Assembly (NCBI GenBank): GCA_964620555.1
Contig: CAZUGZ010000068.1
Location: 1-6,200 of the forward strand
Origin: JAPOQD01 sp964620555
GTDB taxonomy: Bacteria; Pseudomonadota; Gammaproteobacteria; Pseudomonadales; Halieaceae
Length of the DNA: 6,200 nt
Direction of reading: 5' to 3'
Below are positions 1 through 5,707 of the stretch, piece by piece. The notes under the pieces are model-generated. The model saw only the letters and a list, made by a program, of their open reading frames with translations, ran no database searches and had not been told where the DNA came from. How positions within the stretch are numbered: the stretch's first letter is position 1; each line of letters begins with the position of its first letter. The position numbers and the translations under genes were made by a program.

Positions 1-28
1 GCACCAAGGTTTGTAGCGAGGTTGCGAA

Positions 29-56
29 TTGACAGGTTGGATAAACCAGCGACAAT
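29..56 (+). promoter_or_regulatory. Candidate sigma-70 promoter for the TetR gene
   Basis: A perfect consensus -35 box, TTGACA, lies at 29-34. After a 16-base spacer comes GACAAT at 51-56, which matches four of six bases of the TATAAT -10 consensus. Transcription would begin near 63, leaving a leader of about 60 bases before the proposed tetR start at 126. The -10 box lies inside the left half of the inverted repeat at 44-72, so a protein bound there would block RNA polymerase. This layout is typical of self-repressing TetR regulators. The boxes are seen in the sequence; promoter activity is inferred. Confidence 0.5.
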
Positions 57-72
57 CACATTGTCCCTGGTT
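44..72. promoter_or_regulatory. 29-bp inverted repeat, candidate TetR operator
   Basis: Left arm AACCAG (44-49), C, GACAAT (51-56); centre CAC (57-59); right arm ATTGTC (60-65), C, CTGGTT (67-72). Twelve of thirteen arm positions pair, and the only mismatch is C50 with C66. The size and symmetry suit a TetR-family operator. It overlaps the candidate -10 box and lies 53 bases before the proposed tetR start, so autorepression is the simplest reading. No T-run follows the right arm, which argues against a terminator. CTGGTT is repeated directly at 73-78, next to the right arm. Confidence 0.6.
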
Positions 73-113
73 CTGGTTGCATTTTCGCTGCCGGGCAAAC
101 AGTTCCGTAGAAC

Positions 114-128
114 AGGTAATTTCCTCTG
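114..128 (+). promoter_or_regulatory. Possible ribosome binding site and CTG start of tetR
   Basis: AGG at 114-116, within ACAGGTAA, lies nine bases before CTG at 126-128. The tetR frame opens after a TAA at 117-119 and has no ATG, GTG or TTG until GTG at 285, which falls inside the helix-turn-helix. CTG at 126 is therefore the only start seen that keeps the whole DNA-binding domain and has a plausible Shine-Dalgarno. The Shine-Dalgarno is weak and the assignment is inferred. Confidence 0.35.
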
Positions 129-797
129 AGCAAACTACCTAGCCAGATCGCTAAACGCAGATCATCACGTCTCGATTCCGGTGGCGCAGAATACGCCTCC
201 CGTCGAGCCGAGATCGTTGCTTCTGCTGCGCGACTGTTTAAAACCAGGGGCTATCACGCTACCAGCCTCAGCGACATCGCGTCAGTGGCGGGGATGGACA
301 GAGCCTCTCTTTACTATTATGTCTCGGGAAAGCAGGAGTTATTGCAGGAAATTATTCACGCAGCTACCGAGCAGAACACAGAGATGGTCGAGAAGCTGGC
401 CGAATCCGATGGTCCGGCAGTGGATCGTATCAGGACGTTCATTGTCCAGCTTATGAACGCTTATCGGGATCAGTATCCCCATGTATTTGTCTATCTCAAG
501 GAAGATATAAAAACTCTTGGCCAGGACGAGGAGAGTGACTGGATCAAGCTGATGCGCACCTATGAGCGCCGCTTCATCAGTGCGCTGATAAAGATCGTCC
601 AGGCGGGCCTGGACGATGGATCAATCCGGCCGGTGAGCGATGCACGGCTTATCGTTCACGGAATAATGGGCATGTTAAATTGGACTTCGCGCTGGTTTTC
701 CCCCGACCATGGCTATACGTCGGAGATGATCGGAAGGGATTTCTCGGAGATAGTCTTGCGGGGATTATCAAACGCACCTGAGCACGAAAATCCGTAA
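126..797 (+). CDS. TetR/AcrR-family transcriptional regulator
   Basis: One-component repressor that should bind operator DNA as a dimer and let go when a small ligand, perhaps an acyl-CoA or aromatic compound, fills its C-terminal pocket. Numbered from CTG at 126 (223 residues), helix 1 is around 26-41 (RRAEIVASAARLFKTRG). The helix-turn-helix spans about 46-72, with the family-typical TSLSDIASVAG, then ASLYYYVSGKQEL. The rest is the all-helical ligand-binding and dimer domain. Its end (GMLNWTSRWFSPD, then a region ending EIVLRGL) resembles the KstR2/TetR_C_17 type, regulators often tied to fatty-acid or steroid catabolism. The start is uncertain: GTG at 285 is the first ordinary start codon but would remove about half of the DNA-binding domain. 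The N-terminal arm of about 25 residues before helix 1 is basic and poorly conserved in such families. A promoter and large palindrome lie just upstream. The family is secure; ligand and targets are unknown. Confidence 0.88.
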   Translation: MSKLPSQIAKRRSSRLDSGGAEYASRRAEIVASAARLFKTRGYHATSLSDIASVAGMDRASLYYYVSGKQELLQEIIHAATEQNTEMVEKLAESDGPAVDRIRTFIVQLMNAYRDQYPHVFVYLKEDIKTLGQDEESDWIKLMRTYERRFISALIKIVQAGLDDGSIRPVSDARLIVHGIMGMLNWTSRWFSPDHGYTSEMIGRDFSEIVLRGLSNAPEHENP

Positions 798-842
798 TAC
801 CACAATCCGCGCTGGGTATTGAATTAATTGCCACGCCGTAAT

Positions 843-868
843 GACCGAGCGCAGGTCACGCTCAGGTC
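843..868. terminator. Weak hairpin between convergent tetR and HAD genes
   Basis: GACC-GAGCG (843-851) can pair with CGCTC-A-GGTC (859-868) across the seven-base loop CAGGTCA, giving nine base pairs with one bulged A. The right arm overlaps the stop codon of the HAD gene. Only a short CTTT follows on the plus strand and no T-run follows on the minus strand, so if it terminates transcription it is a poor intrinsic terminator. The position between two convergent genes is its main support. Confidence 0.25.
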
Positions 869-1590
869 AGGCTCTTTACAACGGTTAGCAGCTCAGACAA
901 ATGGGTGATTCGATAATCCGGTTCGACGGTCTCCCTGCCAGTGTGCATCGGCGCCTCGGCATCGGTTTCAGTAATCAGCACCGTCTTCATCCCCGCACCA
1001 TGTGCACCCTCGATATCCTGTTCCCGCGAATCACCGACAAACAGAATGTCCTCTGCATTGAGTTGAGCCTTTTCGAGGCAGATTTGAAATATCTTTCTAT
1101 CGGGCTTGCACGATCGGGCAGCCTCCGAACTGGTCCAGTGATCCATATATTTCAGTAATTCACCGCGCTGCAGGAGTTCGTACAACATGTCGTCATCACT
1201 GTTCGACACTACAGACATATAAAGCCCCGTGTCCTTTAATTTTGTCAGGACTTGGTGACAGTCAGGTTTCAGTTGCAGATTACCGGCCAGTAGTTTGTTT
1301 TTCCTTTCAACAAACCAGTCATTGTGGTGTTGATCATGCTCGAGCTCCATGCGCTGGAGAAAGTTTGCGTGAATCGTTTCAAAATAATGCCGGAACAGAT
1401 AAAAAGCCTGATCCGCAAAATGATGATCCGCGTCGATACTGGCGCTCCGGTAGTGCGCCCACAACTCCTCCAGGTCGTGCTCCAGTTCATGGCGTTCGGA
1501 AAACTCCCCCAGCAGGGTCATGATCGACTGACCCATGCTGCCATAGCTATACAGGGTTCCCCCCACGTCAAAAAACAGCCCTTTTATCAT
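862..1590 (-). CDS. HAD-superfamily hydrolase, subfamily IA-like
   Basis: Probable cytoplasmic phosphatase or related hydrolase with a Rossmann-like HAD core and an inserted helical cap. Counting from the upstream TTG at 1596 (244 residues; subtract two for the ATG at 1590 used here), motif I is FFDVGGTLYS with nucleophile Asp10, motif II is SNSDD with Ser131, motif III is Lys164 in SCKPDRKIF, and motif IV is GDSREQD with Asp189 and Asp194. The cap lies roughly between 15 and 110 and is rich in His and Glu. The usual second Asp of motif I (DxDGT) is Gly12, as in DVGGT-type members; dehalogenases and phosphonatases also lack it, so a non-phosphatase role is possible. ATG at 1590 begins the protein at MIKGLFFDVGG, a normal family N-terminus. 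TTG at 1596 is the alternative, and both share one Shine-Dalgarno. The gene is divergent from the MFS permease and convergent with tetR. Substrate unknown. Confidence 0.9.
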   Translation of the reverse strand: MIKGLFFDVGGTLYSYGSMGQSIMTLLGEFSERHELEHDLEELWAHYRSASIDADHHFADQAFYLFRHYFETIHANFLQRMELEHDQHHNDWFVERKNKLLAGNLQLKPDCHQVLTKLKDTGLYMSVVSNSDDDMLYELLQRGELLKYMDHWTSSEAARSCKPDRKIFQICLEKAQLNAEDILFVGDSREQDIEGAHGAGMKTVLITETDAEAPMHTGRETVEPDYRITHLSELLTVVKSLT

Positions 1591-1597
1591 TTCCAAA

Positions 1598-1606
1598 CCC
1601 TCTCCT
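1598..1606 (-). promoter_or_regulatory. Shine-Dalgarno of the HAD gene, serving two possible starts
   Basis: Read on the minus strand this is AGGAGAGGG. The AGGAG part lies five bases before TTG at 1596 and eleven before ATG at 1590. The inner GAGGG lies seven bases before ATG at 1590. Either start is possible; ATG is preferred because of codon strength and the usual length before motif I. Confidence 0.55.
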
Positions 1607-1704
1607 GATCAATTACCATCGACGCCGCAAGCAGGCACTCATCTTGAGCAAGCTGATTGATTTCCGGCTTCAGCGGTTTACACATTCACCTTTCTCTCTT
1701 ACGG

Positions 1705-1726
1705 ATTGCAATACATTGTATATCAT
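1705..1726. promoter_or_regulatory. AT-rich palindromic segment between divergent HAD and MFS genes
   Basis: Two adjacent symmetric elements share bases: ATTGCAAT (1705-1712) and ATACATTGTAT (1711-1721, arms ATACA and TGTAT around a central T). On the plus strand TATCAT (1721-1726) could be a -10 box for the permease, but the matching -35 is poor. On the minus strand TGATATACAAT resembles an extended -10 box for the HAD gene. The segment is clearly more AT-rich than its surroundings and lies 127 bases before the permease start. A shared operator or divergent promoter is plausible but unproven. The rest of the 1591-1853 gap shows only the two ribosome binding sites. Confidence 0.28.
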
Positions 1727-1853
1727 TACCCTGGCCCGGATGTTCCCCTGCCAAAGCGCGGGGAGAACCGAATGCCCCCGTCAGCACTGATACCCTGCCT
1801 GCTGCTGCAAGGAATCCCCAAGGCGCAAATTTGACGAAAACTACAGGAAAACC

Positions 1854-3170
1854 ATGAACACCTCCCTGGACGATATTCGCAACCGGATAAGCGAAGGCCC
1901 ACTGGTATTCAACCAGCTACTGATAATAGTGATCTGCTTCCTGATCAATATTGCAGACGGCTTTGACGTGCTGGCCATGTCCTATGCGGCGCCCGCGTTG
2001 CGCGCCGACTGGGGAGTTGAAGCAACCGAGCTGGGCGTGATTTTTTCGGCGGCGCTGGCGGGTATGACGATGGGTGCAATGTTCCTGTCGCCCTTGGGCG
2101 ACCGGTTTGGGCGGCGCACCCTGATCCTGGCGTCGGTGGGGCTTTCCAGTGCGGCGATGCTTGCAACGCCCTTCACGAGTTCCATCACCGAACTCGTCGT
2201 CGTGCGCTTTCTCACCGGCCTGGGCATCGGCGGCGTACTCGCCAGCGCCGCTTCGATGGCCACCGAGTATTCGCCGGGGCGCTACCGCAGTTTTGCCGTT
2301 ATTTTCGTGCAGAGCGGCTATTCGGTGGGTTCCGTTATCGCGGGCCCAATTGCAGCCCATGTGATTCCGGCCGATGGCTGGCAACAATTGTTCTGGTATG
2401 GCGGCCTGCTCACTGCGAGTCTTTTCTTTGTCGCACTGTTCCTGTTGCCCGAATCCATTGATTACATTGCCCTCAAGCGGGGGAACGACGAACGGCGACT
2501 GAAGAAAATCAATCGGCTCCTGAATCGAATCCAGCGGGAATCAGTTGACAGCCTGCCGGCGCCGGCGGATGCCTCCGCAAACACAAAAGGCGCGATCACC
2601 AGTCTGCTGAACAGCGAATACCGCAATCGCACCCTGACGCTGTGGATCATTTTCTTCGCCGCATTCTGGTCAACCTATCTGCTCGTCAACTGGATTCCGA
2701 CACTTTTTGTGACCAGCGGTCTTACGCAGCAACAGGGAATTTTTGCCCTGACGCTGTACACCCTGGGCGGACTGGTTGGCGCCTGGGTGCTGGGTTACCT
2801 GAGTACGTTGATGCCACTGACTCGTTTGATCATCACCATGTTTGCTGCCACCGCTGTCATGCTGGGGGTGTTCGCCGCCCTGGGTCCCAACTCGCTGACC
2901 CTGCTCAATGCACTCGTGCTCATCATCGGCTTTTGCTTTACAGCGGGATTTACCGCCATGTATGCCGTCGCCGCACAGAACTACCCAACCGAAATTCGTA
3001 CTACCGGTGTGGGCTGGTGTATTGGTCTGGGACGATTCGGCGCCATACTCTCGCCGATGGTCGCGGGCGTAATGGTATCCGCAGGCTGGGGAATGTCGGG
3101 GCTGTTTCTGACAATTGCCATTCCGCCGGTTTTGCTGGCAGTGTTCTTCCTCTGGAGATTGGAAAAATAA
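1854..3170 (+). CDS. MFS permease, aromatic acid:H+ symporter (AAHS)-like
   Basis: Inner-membrane proton-coupled importer of the major facilitator superfamily, 438 residues, a normal length with about twelve membrane helices. Helix 1 carries the AAHS signature DGFD (Asp35, Asp38) in NIADGFDVLAMSYAAPAL. The loop between helices 2 and 3 has motif A, GDRFGRR (82-88). Helix 4 has Arg118 followed by the glycine-rich run TGLGIGG. Helix 6 ends in LPES (198-201). A polar central loop covers about 205-260. The second half has WSTYLLVNWIPTLFV (272-286) and, after helix 10, YPTEIRTTGVGW (377-388), then GLGRFGAILSP, all typical of PcaK/BenK-type carriers of benzoate-like acids. ATG at 1854 has AGGA five bases upstream. 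No aromatic catabolic gene is visible here, so the substrate is unknown; other organic acids are possible. It converges on the RND exporter with a 26-base gap and diverges from the HAD gene. Confidence 0.92.
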   Translation: MNTSLDDIRNRISEGPLVFNQLLIIVICFLINIADGFDVLAMSYAAPALRADWGVEATELGVIFSAALAGMTMGAMFLSPLGDRFGRRTLILASVGLSSAAMLATPFTSSITELVVVRFLTGLGIGGVLASAASMATEYSPGRYRSFAVIFVQSGYSVGSVIAGPIAAHVIPADGWQQLFWYGGLLTASLFFVALFLLPESIDYIALKRGNDERRLKKINRLLNRIQRESVDSLPAPADASANTKGAITSLLNSEYRNRTLTLWIIFFAAFWSTYLLVNWIPTLFVTSGLTQQQGIFALTLYTLGGLVGAWVLGYLSTLMPLTRLIITMFAATAVMLGVFAALGPNSLTLLNALVLIIGFCFTAGFTAMYAVAAQNYPTEIRTTGVGWCIGLGRFGAILSPMVAGVMVSAGWGMSGLFLTIAIPPVLLAVFFLWRLEK

Positions 3171-3181
3171 GTTGCGGGCGG

Positions 3182-3200
3182 GCGCCTTGTGGCGCTTTAT
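3182..3200 (+). terminator. GC hairpin with TTTAT tail after the MFS gene
   Basis: GCGCC (3182-3186) and GGCGC (3191-3195) form a five-pair GC stem with a four-base loop, extendable by G-T wobble pairs, followed by TTTAT. This fits a short intrinsic terminator eleven bases after the permease stop codon. The GGCGC arm can instead pair with GCGCC at 3201-3205 around TTTAT, so two exclusive hairpins are possible. The structure overlaps the end of the convergent RND gene. The T-run is short, so strength is doubtful. Confidence 0.4.
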
Positions 3201-5503
3201 GCGCCGACCCCTCGCCGCCGAAGCATCAGTAATGCGGGGAGCAAGGTGAAGGTACCTATCAAAGCCGTCGCCAGGCTCAACGACGTGAGTACACCCATCG
3301 TCGCATTGGACTTGAAATCGGAAAAATAGAGAATGCCGAACCCGGCGCACAGGACCACGGCGTTGCTGAAGATAGCGCCGCCCACCGTGTGGAATGTAAA
3401 GCGTATGGAATCTCCCGGATCATGGCCCAATTCTCGGGCGGCATGCTGAAATTTACTGATAAAGTGCACCGCGTTGTCCACGACAATACCAATTACCATG
3501 CACAGCGCAATCGCTGTCGACATGTCAAAAAGGCCGCTGATTACACTCCAGACGCCGTAACTTACCAGCAGTGGCGCAAATATCATGATCATGCACAGCA
3601 AGCCGGGATAGAAACTTCGAAAGGTAAACAACACGATAATGCCGATTACCAGCAAAGCGATCGCAGCCGCGTACATCATGCTGGAAAAGGTTTCGAACGT
3701 GGCTATCGTCATCTGGACAATCGATCCGGTAGGCTTGGAAGCAGTGATGGCAGGCGCATTGTTCAGCAGCCATTCTTCCACACCCTGCAGGAACGCAAGA
3801 AGCTCAGTCACCGGAGTGTCGTCGATGACGATAACGATCCTGGTGGCCGATTTATCCAGGTTGATCTGATGGGTGAGATCCAGGCCATAGGACAGCGACA
3901 ACTCGTAGAGCAGCAAATACTGGGCCGCCAGTTCCCGGCTCTCGGGCAGTTTATAGAAATCCTGCAGGCCCCGATTGAGGTTCTGGTTGAGGCGCTTCAT
4001 GATATCGGTGTACACGTTGACGAAACGCACGCGCTCCCTGGCGCGCAACCAGGCTGCAAATGACTCTACCTGCCGCATGAATTCGGGTTGACTCAGGCCC
4101 TCTTCCTCACCGCTGGAAAGTTCAAACATGATTTCCATTGAGCCTGTGAGCCTCTCTTCCACCACCAGCAGGCCCTGGCGAAAGTCCGTCCGTTCCTGCA
4201 TGTAGTGGATGGGGTTATCGTTGATTTCCACCTGGCGCAAAAAATGCACGCTGCCGATAAGCATGGGCAGTGCGGCGGCGACGGGCAGCCAGGGATATCG
4301 AATGACAAATTCCGCCAGGGGGTTGCGCCCCAACCCGGCAGTTTTTTTCTGCGGAACGGGGAATCTACAAAAACTCATCAGCGCGGGCAGCAGCGTCAGC
4401 GACAATATGCAGGCTACCATCACACCAAAGGCGACATAGCAGCCAAATATCCGCATGCCTTCATAATCGCTGAACAGAAAAGACAGGAATCCCACGGCGG
4501 TGGTGACGCTGGTGATGACAATCGGACGCAGGTTGAAGAGAACGCTGGCCAGAATGGCCTCACGCTGTTCCATCCCCTGTGCTACCCGAAGCAGCGCGAC
4601 CTTGACCACATGGATGGAGTCTGCCAGCGCCAGCATGAACACCATCAGAATACCCACAGTCACCGGCGCCGCAATGACGACGCCAAAAAATCCCGTGCTG
4701 CCGGCAGCGCAGGCTGCAGCCAGAACAGCCAGCAACAAGGTCGCCATACCCAGGCCGATGCTTCGAAAGAAAACGCAAAGACCGACAAAAATAATGACCA
4801 TGGTCGACGAATACAAAATTCGCGCATCTTTTTCGATGGCGTGCAACCACCCGAGCGTAACGCCCAGGTACCCGGACTTGTGAGCAGTCAGGCTCTGGTC
4901 GGCGGCCAGGAGGTCCTGTATCAAGGCATCTACAGCCGACTCAATTTCCCGCAGGGTATCGAACTCGTCGAAATCCACCGTGAAGTTCATATTGATGGCA
5001 GCGGTTCGGGCATCGGCAGACAGCAGGTACCCGACGAGCCGCGGGTCGTTACGCGCGATCTCCTGGACGTTTTGCAGGTCTTCCCGTGACATCGACCGGG
5101 GGGACTCGACCAGATCTTCGACGATGATGTCGTCGCCGTCTCCCCTGCTGTATTGAAAATTCGTAATCGAATCCACGCGACGTAGCGTGGGCAGACCCCA
5201 GGCAGTGTCGGTAAAGGTCTTGATTGCCTGCAGAATCTCCGCTGTGAATAGCGTCTCGCCCGATGTCGCAATGACGACGATCAGGCTCCTGTCCTCAGAA
5301 TAGGTTTCTTCCAGGTCGGCCAGCTGCCGGGTAACAGGTATGTCTCCCATGTAGGCCCGGGCTGAAATGGACGGCTGGAAATTTGCCAACCCCACCAGGA
5401 ACACGGAACAGACCAACAGCGAGCCGGCAATGGCGATCAGGGGGTGCCCGACGATCCACTCGATTACGGCGATCACAGGGCTAACCTTATCCCCTCTTCC
5501 CAT
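3197..5503 (-). CDS. RND-superfamily (MMPL/COG1033-type) exporter
   Basis: Large inner-membrane transporter of the resistance-nodulation-division superfamily that probably uses the proton gradient to move a hydrophobic molecule. The 768-residue protein has the expected duplicated plan: helix 1 (about 19-40), a periplasmic loop of about 185 residues, helices 2-6 (about 227-378), a short cytoplasmic linker, helix 7 (about 402-422), a second loop of about 180 residues, and helices 8-12 (about 606-757). Each half has an acidic residue in its fourth helix, ADSIH (Asp295) and VDNAVH (Asp676), the usual proton-relay position. The end is a basic LRRRGVGA tail. ATG at 5503 is chosen because it begins 14 bases after the preceding small gene and leaves a normal cytoplasmic N-terminus; its Shine-Dalgarno is weak. 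GTG at 5476, with AAGG eight bases upstream, is an alternative. The frame stays open to 5611, but that extension overlaps the small gene and reads as low-quality protein. No periplasmic adaptor or outer-membrane partner is visible. Substrate unknown; lipids or terpenoid-like compounds are typical guesses for this group. Confidence 0.9.
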   Translation of the reverse strand: MGRGDKVSPVIAVIEWIVGHPLIAIAGSLLVCSVFLVGLANFQPSISARAYMGDIPVTRQLADLEETYSEDRSLIVVIATSGETLFTAEILQAIKTFTDTAWGLPTLRRVDSITNFQYSRGDGDDIIVEDLVESPRSMSREDLQNVQEIARNDPRLVGYLLSADARTAAINMNFTVDFDEFDTLREIESAVDALIQDLLAADQSLTAHKSGYLGVTLGWLHAIEKDARILYSSTMVIIFVGLCVFFRSIGLGMATLLLAVLAAACAAGSTGFFGVVIAAPVTVGILMVFMLALADSIHVVKVALLRVAQGMEQREAILASVLFNLRPIVITSVTTAVGFLSFLFSDYEGMRIFGCYVAFGVMVACILSLTLLPALMSFCRFPVPQKKTAGLGRNPLAEFVIRYPWLPVAAALPMLIGSVHFLRQVEINDNPIHYMQERTDFRQGLLVVEERLTGSMEIMFELSSGEEEGLSQPEFMRQVESFAAWLRARERVRFVNVYTDIMKRLNQNLNRGLQDFYKLPESRELAAQYLLLYELSLSYGLDLTHQINLDKSATRIVIVIDDTPVTELLAFLQGVEEWLLNNAPAITASKPTGSIVQMTIATFETFSSMMYAAAIALLVIGIIVLFTFRSFYPGLLCMIMIFAPLLVSYGVWSVISGLFDMSTAIALCMVIGIVVDNAVHFISKFQHAARELGHDPGDSIRFTFHTVGGAIFSNAVVLCAGFGILYFSDFKSNATMGVLTSLSLATALIGTFTLLPALLMLRRRGVGA

Positions 5504-5517
5504 GCTGCTTCGATTCT

Positions 5518-5667
5518 TCACCGGTTCGCCAGGAACTCCAGCACCTCGGAAATCACCTGAACGCTCCCGATGTCCATGCAGCGGCCTTCGGCATTGACCT
5601 TCTCTACCCACGCCGGGCGCGGCGCGGGCGTCCAGCCGGTTCTGCGACTGGAAAAATCTTCAGTCAT
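5518..5667 (-). CDS. 49-residue protein resembling a sulfotransferase N-terminus
   Basis: Short open frame from ATG at 5667, with GGAG nine bases upstream, ending in TGA 14 bases before the RND start and beginning 40 bases after the DUF1214 stop. Spacing and ribosome binding site favour a translated gene in the same operon. It has no membrane segment or signal peptide. The middle, PRPAWVEKVNAEGRCMDI (about residues 16-33), resembles from memory the opening RPxWVxxLNxEG region of bacterial Sulfotransfer_3 proteins, which run to roughly 300-400 residues. No PAPS-binding loop or catalytic region follows, because the frame ends after about 15 more residues (SVQVISEVLEFLANR). It may be a decayed gene left by an internal deletion, or a real small protein. 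The frame is open upstream to 5787, but that extension overlaps the DUF1214 coding end. Existence moderately supported; function not known. Confidence 0.5.
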   Translation of the reverse strand: MTEDFSSRRTGWTPAPRPAWVEKVNAEGRCMDIGSVQVISEVLEFLANR

Positions 5668-5707
5668 GAGGCTTGTCTCCACAGCTATCGAGTCATAGCG
5701 CAGCGAA

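Noticed and set aside
1..59. Minus-strand frame from GTG at 59 running off the left edge, as the start of a divergent gene
   Set aside because: AGGG lies five bases upstream and the frame stays open, but only about 20 residues are visible, no family is recognisable, and it would begin inside the palindrome. Sequence to the left is needed to judge it.
1..129. Plus-strand open frame from the left edge to TGA at 127-129, as the end of an upstream gene
   Set aside because: It overlaps the promoter and the large palindrome and shows no recognisable protein feature. The length is short enough to be chance.
181..456. Plus-strand frame of 91 codons starting at GTG 181
   Set aside because: It overlaps tetR in another frame, has no Shine-Dalgarno and reads as low-complexity Arg/Ser/Leu sequence. 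The overlapping frame carries the clear TetR domain. An N-terminus from this frame joined by a frameshift was considered but has no direct support.
1657..1857. Plus-strand frame of 66 codons before the MFS gene
   Set aside because: There is no Shine-Dalgarno, the composition is not protein-like, and it overlaps the permease start. More likely chance in the divergent control region.
4338..4350. Run of seven A on the minus strand in the RND linker, as a programmed frameshift site
   Set aside because: The reading frame (CAG AAA AAA ACT) does not match the X XXY YYZ slippery phase, and the zero frame continues into a complete second half of the transporter.
4205..5089. Long plus-strand frame of 294 codons opposite the RND gene
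   Set aside because: Antisense shadow of the RND coding sequence, rich in His, Gln, Arg and Gly, as expected from the reverse of membrane-protein codons.
5504..5611. N-terminal extension of the RND protein to 5611
   Set aside because: It overlaps the small gene in another frame, is Arg/Gly-rich with no domain features, and would place an unusual 36-residue arm before helix 1.
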